Positions 26,288-34,382 of a stretch of DNA of 64,000 nucleotides are shown piece by piece. The stretch's first letter is position 1. Each line of letters opens with the position of its first letter. Source of the DNA: Moorena sp. SIOASIH (GTDB lineage: Bacteria > Cyanobacteriota > Cyanobacteriia > Cyanobacteriales > Coleofasciculaceae); NCBI RefSeq assembly GCF_010671925.1, contig NZ_JAAHIH010000006.1, positions 124,001-188,000 of the forward strand, given 5' to 3'. Position numbers and translations under genes: made by a program. Below the pieces are notes generated by a model. That model searched no databases, was not told where the DNA came from, and was given only the letters and a program-made list of their open reading frames with translations.

Positions 26288-27099
26288 ATAATTTCTTTGG
26301 TAAATATCGCGGTACAGTAACGAATACGAAGGATCTAAACAAGCGCGGTCGCATTGAGGTGAGCGTACCGTCAGTTTTGGGAGATCAGTGCTTGTGGGCT
26401 GAACCTTGTGTTCCTTATGCAGGCAAAGATATTGGCATGTTTGCTATTCCGCCGAAAGGCTCGGAGGTTTGGGTAGAATTTGAGGGTGGAAATAGAGAGC
26501 GCCCAATTTGGACGGGCTGTTTGTGGTGCCCGAATGAACTGCCTAAAAAGGCAGCTGAGGCGACTACGGCGGGGGAGCCTGAGAAGTTTCAGATGTTTAA
26601 GACTCAAGGGGTTACGATATCCGTTAGCAGTCTGAGTAAAGGCAAAAAATATTTGTTACTAGAGGTGGCTAAACCAGTGGTGGATAAGCCCCTGAAGGTG
26701 CTATTTGATGAAAATGGAATAGAAATCAACAATAATAATAAGACGACCGCTAAATTGACCGAAAAGGCGATCGAGTTGAAGAATGGAAAGGACTCTCTGG
26801 TTACAATAACCGAGGAGAGTATTAAGCTGGCGGAAAAGCAGGTAGAGGTGGAGCTGAATAAAGATAAGATTAGATTAAAGAAGAGTAAGTCAATTGCGGA
26901 GTTAACAGAAAGTGCGTTCAACCTAGAGAAGGATAAATCGAAAGTACAGCTATCAGACTCAGGGGTAAAAATGAGTAAGACCACATCGGCAGTGGTGGAA
27001 ATAACATCTTCAGCAATTAACTTGAAGAAGGGTTCGGCTAGTGTGGAGTTGTCGGGTAATAAAGTGAATCTGAACAAGGGGAGTCATCAGACAATGTGA
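26284..27099 (+). CDS. CIS spike protein, gp5/VgrG-like OB fold plus beta-helix (copy 2)
   Basis: This 271-aa protein is a paralogue of the minus-strand spike. It begins MNNFFGKYRGTVTNTKDLNK and has the OB-fold motifs CVPYAGKDIGMFAIPPKGSE and VWVEFEGGNRERPIWTGCLW. From about residue 140 a regular series of short strands (LTEKAIELKNGKDSLVTI, LTESAFNLEKDKSKVQL) predicts a triple beta-helix needle. Its start overlaps the stop of the hub gene (ATGA), so hub and this spike are probably made in equal amounts. The PAAR-like tip gene follows. This copy is the more likely partner of the hub. Confidence 0.9.
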   Translation: MNNFFGKYRGTVTNTKDLNKRGRIEVSVPSVLGDQCLWAEPCVPYAGKDIGMFAIPPKGSEVWVEFEGGNRERPIWTGCLWCPNELPKKAAEATTAGEPEKFQMFKTQGVTISVSSLSKGKKYLLLEVAKPVVDKPLKVLFDENGIEINNNNKTTAKLTEKAIELKNGKDSLVTITEESIKLAEKQVEVELNKDKIRLKKSKSIAELTESAFNLEKDKSKVQLSDSGVKMSKTTSAVVEITSSAINLKKGSASVELSGNKVNLNKGSHQTM

Positions 27100-27106
27100 G
27101 CGGAGT

Positions 27107-27135
27107 TCAAAATTCAAAATTCAAAATTCAAAATG
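27107..27135. repeat. AATTCAA heptamer run
   Basis: About four copies of the unit TTCAAAA lie between the spike and PAAR-like genes. The same unit forms the arrays near 28938 and 29395. Confidence 0.8.
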
Positions 27136-27241
27136 CTTAGATAGTATTGATTCAATCGCTTTCAAATTGGTGGGAAATTTCCGCCTCGCTGCACTAGTTT
27201 CCCTGGAGCTAAACCTTGAAGAAATAATTTTGTAGTGCTTA

Positions 27242-27676
27242 ATGGCTGATTTTATTCTGGTTACAGGGGATAAAGCCATGTTTAACCCTACCTTTGGGGC
27301 CGCAACTGTGGTGCCTCAACCGGGTACGCTGGCGGGTTCTGGCAAGGACACAATTAATGGCAAGCCTGTGTGTGTGGATGGGGATGAGAAAAAAGTGATA
27401 GTACCGGGCTGTATGTATATGACCCCACAATACAGTATACCAGGTGTAGGTACTCTCTCGATTCAATCCCTGGGGGGCAATCAAAAAGCTAAAAAAAATA
27501 AGTCTGGTGGTAAACCTGTGTTGCTCAAAGGCAGCACGTTCACTGCCAAATTTCAAGTAATGACCCCAGCCCAGCAACCACCACCAGGCCCGGGACCACC
27601 AATTCCCGACGCTACTCCTCAATACTCGGGTACTGGCATGTTTATTACTACTAATTTCAAAGTTAAAGGTGCTTAA
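27242..27676 (+). CDS. PAAR-like spike tip protein
   Basis: This 144-aa protein resembles the PAAR-like family (Afp10 type), whose members cap the spike and sharpen it. The start MADFILVTGDKAMFNPTFGA is followed by repeated glycine-rich turns (INGKPVCVDGDEKKVIVPGC, GGKPVLLKGSTFTAKFQVM) that fit a small beta-cone. A proline-rich stretch (about 118-128) lies before the last strand. It is the last gene of the plus-strand unit, 142 bases after the spike gene, with a short AATTCAAA repeat between. Assignment rests on sequence style and position; a cargo-adaptor role is possible. Confidence 0.78.
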   Translation: MADFILVTGDKAMFNPTFGAATVVPQPGTLAGSGKDTINGKPVCVDGDEKKVIVPGCMYMTPQYSIPGVGTLSIQSLGGNQKAKKNKSGGKPVLLKGSTFTAKFQVMTPAQQPPPGPGPPIPDATPQYSGTGMFITTNFKVKGA

Positions 27677-27681
27677 TAACC

Positions 27682-27787
27682 GGCGTTGCTGATTCTGGGT
27701 ATGGTTTCGCCTGCCTCGCTTGGGGGACCAACGGGGGCTTTAATAAAACCAGATTATCGCGCATTCATTCCTTAATTCAGCAACGCC
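27682..27787. mobile_element. MITE-like element with GGCGTTGCTGA inverted ends
   Basis: A perfect 11-bp inverted repeat, GGCGTTGCTGA at 27682-27692 and TCAGCAACGCC at 27777-27787, bounds a 106-bp non-coding segment just after the PAAR-like gene. Ends of this kind resemble those of insertion sequences common in cyanobacteria, so it is probably a non-autonomous derivative. No clear target duplication was found. Confidence 0.7.
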
Positions 27788-27904
27788 TTCCCCAGAGCAT
27801 CAAGCTTTTTTCCAACAGTTAATGGCACGGCAGCAACAACACGGGAATGGTTAATGAAATAAATCATTATCTATAATATATGTAGTCATACCAGCACACC
27901 AACC

Positions 27905-29002
27905 ATGGCTACCAGACATATACGCTTTGATTGGGCAATCTTAAGACTACTGCGCAATAAAGCCAATTATGTAGTCTTGGAAGGGTTTTTAAGCGAGTTA
28001 TTACATACACAGATCAAAATCCAAACCCTTCTCGAAAAGGTCGGCAATCAACAGACAGAGGAAGATAAAAGCAACCGTGTTGATATTCTGGCGGAAACCG
28101 AAAACTCCGAGTTAGTCCTCATCGAAGTGCAAAACAACTCCCAACTCGATTATTTTCATCGGATGCTCTACGGTGTTTCCCAGCTAGTCACGGAATATCT
28201 TGAACAAGGGGAAGAGTACGGCAAAATTCGGAAAATCTACTCAGTGAATATCGTCTACTTTAACCTCGGTAAGGGAGATGACTATATTTATCGTCTGCGC
28301 TCCGAGTTCATGGGAGTGAATCAAGGAGATATCCTGGAACCTACCCTAGCTCAAGAAAGAAAATATACGATTGAAAAAGTAGCAGATATCTTTCCAGAAT
28401 ACTACCTGCTGAAAGTAAAGAACTTTAAGGGGATAGCGAAAAACAGCCTAGACGAATGGATCTATTTTCTCAAAAACAGCGAGATCAAGGAGGAATTTGG
28501 AGCATTAGGAATGGTGGAAGCTAAGGAAACCCTAAGAGTCAATAATCTCTCAGACGAAGAAAGAGCGGCATACAAGCGTTATATGGACAACAAAAGTTAC
28601 GAAGCCAGTATCTTAAGTACCCAAGAGTTTGAGGCGCAATGGCAAATCGAACAGATTGAACAGGCAAAAATTCGAGGTAGACTAGAAGGTAGGGAAGAAG
28701 GAAGACTAGAAGGTAGGGAAGAAGGTAGGGAAGAAGGTAGGGAAGAGGGAAGACTAGAAGGTAGGGAAGAAGGGAAAAGAAGCTTACTATTAGGACAGCT
28801 GGAGCGCCGTTTCCCAGAAATAGCCTCACAACTGAGTGCAGCTATCGTTGGGTTGAATTCCCAGGATTTAGATAATTTAGCAGATGCCATGTGGGATTTT
28901 CAGACTAGCGCTGATTTGCTTGACTGGCTACAGGAACACTCAATTCAAAATTCAAAATTCAAAATTCAGAATTTAAAATTCAAAATTCAAAATTCAAAAT
29001 GA
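27905..29002 (+). CDS. Rpn-family PD-(D/E)XK nuclease / putative transposase
   Basis: This 365-aa protein matches the Rpn / PD-(D/E)XK nuclease family transposase group that is abundant in cyanobacteria. The catalytic pattern is visible as RVDILAE near residue 60 and LIEVQ near 75, followed by YFHRMLYGVSQLV. Residues ~257-285 are a highly charged repeat (GREEG/GRLEG units), then comes a DUF4351-like helical region (LLLGQLERRFPEIASQL). The last ~20 residues (QNSKFKIQNLKFKIQNSK) are encoded by an AATTCAA heptamer array that has run into the 3' end. It probably cuts DNA; many such genes are mobile. It is on the same strand as the next gene, with a 4-base overlap created by the repeat. Confidence 0.88.
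   Translation: MATRHIRFDWAILRLLRNKANYVVLEGFLSELLHTQIKIQTLLEKVGNQQTEEDKSNRVDILAETENSELVLIEVQNNSQLDYFHRMLYGVSQLVTEYLEQGEEYGKIRKIYSVNIVYFNLGKGDDYIYRLRSEFMGVNQGDILEPTLAQERKYTIEKVADIFPEYYLLKVKNFKGIAKNSLDEWIYFLKNSEIKEEFGALGMVEAKETLRVNNLSDEERAAYKRYMDNKSYEASILSTQEFEAQWQIEQIEQAKIRGRLEGREEGRLEGREEGREEGREEGRLEGREEGKRSLLLGQLERRFPEIASQLSAAIVGLNSQDLDNLADAMWDFQTSADLLDWLQEHSIQNSKFKIQNLKFKIQNSK
28938..28999. repeat. AATTCAA heptamer array inside the nuclease 3' end
   Basis: About eight units of AATTCAA/AATTTAA form the last codons of the nuclease gene and end at the ATG of the next gene. This shows a heptamer array being captured as coding sequence. Confidence 0.85.
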
Positions 29003-29307
29003 GTGAAGTAAGCCCAATTACGCACCGGACATTTGATTTTGCGGTACGGATTGTTAATCTTTGCAAGGCAATGGAAGAAAAGCTAGGGGTAGCTCGAACG
29101 CTTTCTAAACAACTCATTCGTTCGGGTACGTCTATTGGGGCTAATGGGTCGGAGTCCCAAGCTGCCCAGAGCACGGCGGATTTTGTTCATAAGTTGGAAA
29201 TTGCACTCAAGGAAGCGAGAGAAACGCGATATTGGTTGCGTTTATTAATAGCTGTTGAATTATTTCCAGAAAGTCGTTTGCGTCCTCTTTTGAATGAATC
29301 AGAATAA
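28999..29307 (+). CDS. Four-helix-bundle protein (23S rRNA IVS-encoded type), shortened by a stop
   Basis: This 102-aa protein belongs to the four helix bundle family first known from 23S rRNA intervening sequences (TIGR02436). Motifs are FAVRIVNLCKAMEEK, LSKQLIRSGTSIGANGSESQ and LEIALKEARETRYWLRLLIA. The family normally ends with a further helix after the LLNESE stretch. Here a TAA at 29305-29307 comes first, and the same frame continues after it with IIKIIASIVVKTKRNRANSK, which looks like that missing helix, up to a TGA at 29371. A nonsense change such as CAA to TAA would explain this. The function of the family is unknown. Confidence 0.8.
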   Translation: MSEVSPITHRTFDFAVRIVNLCKAMEEKLGVARTLSKQLIRSGTSIGANGSESQAAQSTADFVHKLEIALKEARETRYWLRLLIAVELFPESRLRPLLNESE

Positions 29308-29861
29308 ATCATTAAAATTATAGCATCGATTGTCGTTAAAACCAAACGCAATCGAGCCAATTCAAAATTATGAATTCATAGTTCAAAATTGCTTCGGTTT
29401 TTGAATTCTGAATTTTGAATTTTGAATTGTATTTGAATTTTGAATTCTGAATTTTGAATTTTGAATTTTGAATTGATTTGGATGCGGGAGTTGGTAAGAC
29501 GGCTTTACGAGCAAGGGGCGTCGAGTGGGCGCATTCTGTCTTATCTCCTCCTTTTGTTGGGTGCGAGGCGGGATTGATGGCAGGTTGGGTGATTTCGTAG
29601 GTTGGGTTGACCATCGGGAAACCCAACAATTGTTTTCAATGCTGAACAATGCTTGTTGTCGGTGTTGAATATGCTTTTGTTGGGTTTCGTTCCTGATGCT
29701 GTTGGTGACAGTAATCTCGGAAGAATAAGAGCGTGCTACAAGAGGTGAGAAATCTTTCCTTGGGCGATTAGTAATACTCAATTGCCTGATGCTTGGTAGC
29801 ACATTCGCCAACAGTATCCGTTCGGAAACCGGAAACCCCACCTACGAGAGCGATCAGCGAG
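29308..29861. other. Intergenic repeats and insertion-sequence remnants
   Basis: No intact gene is seen. A TTTTGAA/TTCTGAA heptamer array covers about 29395-29476. From about 29590 to 29705 there is a dispersed repeat with AGGTTGGGTTGACC, AAACCCAACA and TGTTGGGTTTCGTTCC, a sequence style often left by insertion elements in cyanobacteria. Confidence 0.6.
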
Positions 29862-32060
29862 TTAGTACTTAATCAAGTCTGGCGCGGTACTGCTAAAGTG
29901 ATCCTTCCCGTCATGATAAATGTTTAGCGCATCTCCTTCTCCATCATATGCTTCATTTGCTACTCCCTTGTCCCGTCGCACTTCCTCCGGATAAATTATA
30001 TTTATCGGATTGCGGATTCTTAGTACGCGCCTGATTGTTTCGATTATTTCTGGGGTCGAGGCTAACATCTGTCCTATGGTGTCCGTCTCATTCCGTATTG
30101 TTACTAGCTCGGCTTCATTTGCCACTTTGCCCCTTGCTGCTAAGGATATTGCATTGATTAAACAATTGTTCATTTTCAACTCGGCCTGGGCCCGGATCTC
30201 CGCACTATATATTCTCCATAACTCTTCCTTGATCTTCTTGGGTTCCCCTCTTCCCTTCTCCTTCGATGGGGTCCAATAGGGCTCGGGTGAAGGTTTTGTA
30301 TTGAATAACTCTTTGAAATCCTTTACTTTATATGGCTCTAACTTCTCCAACAATTCAAGATAGCCTGTCAAACTTGTCTTCGCATCACATGACATCGCTC
30401 CAGCTGTGTCTATCACCTTTTCATCTGACGGCTCGATCTCGCCTTTCAAACTTTTGCGTAAATCATCTAAAAACCTGGCTTTATCCTCATCCTTTTGATA
30501 CGTTCTATTTAGAGCTACGGCGTGGTCCGACCAATTGAATATTTTTCCCTCTCTTTCATAATGGCTTCCTTTTTTTCTTAATCCCCTGTAGACAATATCA
30601 TTACCTTGCGGGGCATCATATAAACCCATGGTGTCATGATTTTCGATTGCGAATTGCGCGCCAGTTTTTGGTCCATTTTCGGCATAATTATGCCCATAAC
30701 TACGTATAAGCCTTGCTGCTTCTGGGAAATTATCCACCACGGGGATCTCGATATGTCCTTTTTCCTTTCCACCTCCGGCATTTCCTATCTTAATCCGCTT
30801 TCGGCTTGATTCTGCCAATTCACTTTCGTACTCCCAGTCACTAACTTCTATTGAATCTGACCTGACTATTCTCTTTTTGCCTTCTTTTTTCATTCCTCCT
30901 TGTTTTTTCAAATCGGATGGCCGGTCAATATTCAACGGTTGTTTTGATTTTTTTCCCGGCATGTTCCAGGCATTCATAAGGTTTTTTCTATGTCTTTCCT
31001 CGTTACTAGGATTGTCCACATAAGCTTTTACTGACTCATAATCAGATGCACATTCAATGGCATTTTCCTTAATATATTTTTCTGCGTGCTTCTTTAACAG
31101 CTGAACGACAGGTCTTGTTCCTAGATCTGAAATATTGGTTATGCTACCTTCTTGTACTCGATATTCAATACAAGAAATACCTTGGTTTTTCGTTTTTTTG
31201 TACTGTCTTGAAGTCGGTTTTTTTTCAGTACAGGCTTTTTCCTTTGATCTTTCCGAAGAGGCTTTGCCCTCCGTTATAAAGGCTGGTGGGGCGACTGAAT
31301 TCACTCTCATCTGTACTGCCCTCTGCCCCATCACATCCGCCTCACCCTCCAAACCCCGATCGCCATTCACCCCAACCCCATTCACCTCCATCGTCGGTCT
31401 CACCCTTCCCTGCATTTGCTGCACCACATGCCACGCCTCATGGGGCAGATGCCGCTTCTGTCCCGGTGCAACCTCAATCTCCTGACCTTGGGTATAAGCA
31501 TGGGCATTGAGTTGGGCGGGTTTGGGGGAGTTGTAGTTCACGCGCACCCCAGAGAGGTCAAAGCCTGACAGACTTTCTATTCCTTCCTTTAGGCGATCGG
31601 GCAACCCGGTCTTGTTTTCCGCTTTCTTTTCTTGCTCCTGGCGCTGGATTGGGGTTTCGCGTCCGCTCATTCCTCCTGTTCGTTGGGCTACGGGCATTCC
31701 CTTTGTCCGGAGCTGTTGCACCTGCCCATATCTTCCCCTCGTCGGCGGATTCACTACCTTTTCCTCTCCTACTGCTTGTGTTGGGAGTTTTCCTTGCATC
31801 CTCTGTGATTCGGTTTCCTCTTCTCGTCTATTGGGCTGATTGGCTTTAGCGTGCAATGGGGAAGGTTTAGCCGAGTTATTGCTGACGGGTATCTGCAACA
31901 AGTCCAGTTTAATGCCTGAGTTTACGCTATCAGGGGATTCTGTTTGGGGTGTCACAGTTTTAGCGGGTAGCTCACGCACCGCACTTCGTTGGAGTATCCA
32001 GTTATCGGAATCCTTCTGGGGGGACTCGCTGCTTCTGCGAACATCATATTGACGAGTCAT
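29862..32060 (-). CDS. DUF4157 (eCIS-core) HExxH protein with OTU-like C-terminus; candidate CIS payload
   Basis: This 732-aa protein has a DUF4157 domain at about residues 150-260: LPDRLKEGIESLSGFDLSGV, then LNAHAYTQGQEIEVAPGQ and HLPHEAWHVVQQMQGR, with the zinc-protease motif HEAWH at about 206-210. This domain is strongly linked to extracellular CIS loci and their cargo. The N-terminal ~140 residues are low-complexity and polar. The C-terminus looks like an OTU-type cysteine protease: MNNCLINAIS with Cys near 633, a helix with ELVTIRNETDTIGQML, and DGKDHF with His near 721. The middle region (VYRGLRKKGSHYEREGKIF onward) was not recognised. It lies 2 kb from the PAAR-like gene with no operon partner. 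DUF4157 is firm; OTU activity and delivery are inference. Confidence 0.83.
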   Translation of the reverse strand: MTRQYDVRRSSESPQKDSDNWILQRSAVRELPAKTVTPQTESPDSVNSGIKLDLLQIPVSNNSAKPSPLHAKANQPNRREEETESQRMQGKLPTQAVGEEKVVNPPTRGRYGQVQQLRTKGMPVAQRTGGMSGRETPIQRQEQEKKAENKTGLPDRLKEGIESLSGFDLSGVRVNYNSPKPAQLNAHAYTQGQEIEVAPGQKRHLPHEAWHVVQQMQGRVRPTMEVNGVGVNGDRGLEGEADVMGQRAVQMRVNSVAPPAFITEGKASSERSKEKACTEKKPTSRQYKKTKNQGISCIEYRVQEGSITNISDLGTRPVVQLLKKHAEKYIKENAIECASDYESVKAYVDNPSNEERHRKNLMNAWNMPGKKSKQPLNIDRPSDLKKQGGMKKEGKKRIVRSDSIEVSDWEYESELAESSRKRIKIGNAGGGKEKGHIEIPVVDNFPEAARLIRSYGHNYAENGPKTGAQFAIENHDTMGLYDAPQGNDIVYRGLRKKGSHYEREGKIFNWSDHAVALNRTYQKDEDKARFLDDLRKSLKGEIEPSDEKVIDTAGAMSCDAKTSLTGYLELLEKLEPYKVKDFKELFNTKPSPEPYWTPSKEKGRGEPKKIKEELWRIYSAEIRAQAELKMNNCLINAISLAARGKVANEAELVTIRNETDTIGQMLASTPEIIETIRRVLRIRNPINIIYPEEVRRDKGVANEAYDGEGDALNIYHDGKDHFSSTAPDLIKY

Positions 32061-32172
32061 TTTTTATGTTATTCTCTTATGATTATATTTTTAGAGTACT
32101 AGGAATTACAGAACTGGAACAAGTAATGGTGGGCCTAGACTATGGCGAAGGTATATAGAGGTTTGAAACCTA

Positions 32173-32236
32173 ATGAGGTACACATAATTTTTTGCTAGCA
32201 TGCCTATTGCTAGCATGCCTATTGCTAGCATGTCTA
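32173..32236. repeat. ATGAGGTACA end plus three 15-bp repeats
   Basis: ATGAGGTACA at 32173-32182 is followed by three copies of a 15-bp unit (TGCTAGCATGCCTAT, one base changed in the third). This is a partial relative of the elements at 23898 and 35285; no TGTACCTCA end is present. Confidence 0.7.
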
Positions 32237-32349
32237 TTCTCTGTAAAGCAAGTAAGTTCTAAACATAAAGAAATGTAAACGAATAGCCTCTTAGAGATCT
32301 ATTACTAGATGTTTCATAGATTAACGTAATTTTGAGTTGATTGAGTTGA

Positions 32350-33771
32350 ATGATGAAGACTTGTAAACAACCAGTATATGTGAGTGCGTTTGCAATCCTA
32401 CTTTTACTGACTAACCTATCCTGTTCATCCCCCGACCGACCGGAGCCCCCAATGAAAACCAAGGATCGTGCAACGGTAGTCGTGAAAACCATTCAGGATG
32501 CAAACACTGACATTTCCAAGCAAGATCGAGAAACTAAATATTGCAAAATGGCTTGTTCTGAATTTGTCTTCTACCGTGGCACTAACCAACTATTTTGGAA
32601 AGATTTTGCTGGCGATAGCCGCCTCAAGGATTTTGGAAATGCCAAAACCAAGATTTGGTTATCGGGAGATATGCATGCCGAGAACTTTGGAGCCTATGAT
32701 AACAATCGAGGGGAAATCGTTTACGCACTTGATGACTTTGATGATGGAATTATCGCCGATTACCAATATGATGTCTGGCGCATGGCAGCTAGTTTAGCAT
32801 TGGTCGGTCGTCAGAATGGTTTGTCTGCTGAGGAACAAAACAAGGGGATTGATGCCTTCAGTGAGTCCTATCTTGATACTATGGCCTCCTATCGCGGTAA
32901 TGATCGTGAACTGGAGACTTACTTCACTAAAGACAATACTTATGGGAAGTTGGATGACTTCCTAGAAGAAGTCGAAGCCAGCGAAAGCCGCCAAAAAATG
33001 TTGAAAAAATGGACAGAACTGGACGGAAATCAGCGTCGCTTCAATCTATCCAAGGTTAAGTTAGGCAAACCTACTGCTTCCGAGCGACAGGATATTCAGA
33101 ATGCGATCCCAGATTATCAGAAAACGTTGACAAAAAAGTTTAAATATGATATAGACTACTTCCGAGTCAAAGATATTGCGCAACGTTTACTGGCTGGCAC
33201 TGGTTCCTTAGGAATACCCCGGTATTATCTCCTGATTGAAGGGGAGACCTCTTCCCAGAAGGATGACCGGATCTTGGACATTAAATTCCAATCTTCCCCT
33301 ACTGCCTATGATTACCTAAGTCAGGAGGAACGGGAAAAGTATGATAAAAATTTTAACAATGAGGGTCAACGTCATGCTTTAGCCTATCGAGCCTTAACCA
33401 AGTACACCGATAATCACCTGGGCTGGATGAAACTTGGGGATGGGTATTACTCAGTGCGAGAGCGATCGCCATTTAAGGAAACCTTTGATACCACTGAGCT
33501 AACTAAAGAGAAACGCTTTGTTAAGCTAGCTGAACAATGGGGTCAAGTGTTGGCAACAGCTCACGCACGAGCTGACAAAGATTTTGATGCCACCTTAGTG
33601 CCTTATTCCATAGACAAACAGGTGGATGAGTTGACTGACGGTCGCCACAAGGAGTTTCGGCAATTGGTAAGGGAAGTGGCTTTAACTTATGCTGATCAAG
33701 TTGAGAAGGACTATGGTTACTTTATCGAAAAGCTGAAACCCAATAGCTGCTCTAGCGACAATTGTGACTAA
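32350..33771 (+). CDS. DUF2252 family lipoprotein
   Basis: This 473-aa protein belongs to DUF2252 (COG4320), a family with a kinase-like (APH-type) fold and no settled function. Core motifs are visible: FYRGTNQLFWKDFA, IWLSGDMHAENFGAYDNN, EIVYALDDFDDGIIADYQYD and VWRMAASLAL. The N-terminus is a lipoprotein signal: a hydrophobic stretch (AFAILLLLTNLS) then a cysteine in LTNLSCSS near residue 25. It is therefore probably exported and lipid-anchored, which is notable for a kinase-like fold. Two ATGs stand together at 32350 and 32353; either could be the start. It is monocistronic as far as can be seen. Confidence 0.87.
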   Translation: MMKTCKQPVYVSAFAILLLLTNLSCSSPDRPEPPMKTKDRATVVVKTIQDANTDISKQDRETKYCKMACSEFVFYRGTNQLFWKDFAGDSRLKDFGNAKTKIWLSGDMHAENFGAYDNNRGEIVYALDDFDDGIIADYQYDVWRMAASLALVGRQNGLSAEEQNKGIDAFSESYLDTMASYRGNDRELETYFTKDNTYGKLDDFLEEVEASESRQKMLKKWTELDGNQRRFNLSKVKLGKPTASERQDIQNAIPDYQKTLTKKFKYDIDYFRVKDIAQRLLAGTGSLGIPRYYLLIEGETSSQKDDRILDIKFQSSPTAYDYLSQEEREKYDKNFNNEGQRHALAYRALTKYTDNHLGWMKLGDGYYSVRERSPFKETFDTTELTKEKRFVKLAEQWGQVLATAHARADKDFDATLVPYSIDKQVDELTDGRHKEFRQLVREVALTYADQVEKDYGYFIEKLKPNSCSSDNCD

Positions 33772-33933
33772 TCGTTTTACTTGAATTGGCTTTGGTAGAA
33801 TGTAATCCGTTGATATGGCAAAGGGGAAAGGTTCAATAACAGGATAAGCGGCAAAGGGAGGATTGCGAGCTAGTCCCTATAATCTATAACCTCTAACCTC
33901 TAACCTAGAAACAAAACAGCTACATACCTTAGA

Positions 33934-34260
33934 TTGAATCAGATGAATGGTAAGAAAGACGGTTTTTTAAGCGGGCTTCAAATTTTGGTGTTTTTTATCT
34001 TAGCCCTTGCCTTGCTGGGATACGACATCCAATTCAGCTTACTATTTGGTGGCATCGGCGCTTTAGCCGGTGGTTTGATAGTTGACTGGTGGCACCACCC
34101 AGACAAACCCAGGGACTCACAACCTCAGCAAGCAGAGTATCCCGAGGAAGGTACTTCTGACTTAACTGGCATCCGTTTAGCTGTACAGGAACGAAAAGTT
34201 AGAGAAAAGAGGCGCTCACAAGGGTTACTCAATCCTATTAGTAGATTTTTTAGACGTTAA
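33934..34260 (+). CDS. Small membrane protein of unknown function
   Basis: This 108-aa protein has two hydrophobic stretches, LQILVFFILALALLGY (about 15-30) and FSLLFGGIGALAGGLIV (about 34-50), then a basic, polar C-terminal tail ending NPISRFFRR. It is probably a small inner-membrane protein with the tail in the cytoplasm. A second ATG lies three codons downstream. No family was recognised. The YdcF gene follows on the same strand. Confidence 0.65.
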   Translation: MNQMNGKKDGFLSGLQILVFFILALALLGYDIQFSLLFGGIGALAGGLIVDWWHHPDKPRDSQPQQAEYPEEGTSDLTGIRLAVQERKVREKRRSQGLLNPISRFFRR

Positions 34261-34382
34261 GCAAGAGGAATTAGTTATTGCTATTGGTCAAAGGTAAATA
34301 CCGAGATATTTAAGATACATTAGTGGCAACTGCTACACCACTCTATGGAATAGATGTGGTTTTATCGTCAATAAAATCTAAC

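Noticed and set aside
179..27676. An ordinary prophage
   Set aside because: No capsid, portal, terminase, integrase or lysis gene is visible, and the gene set and order fit Afp-like injection systems.
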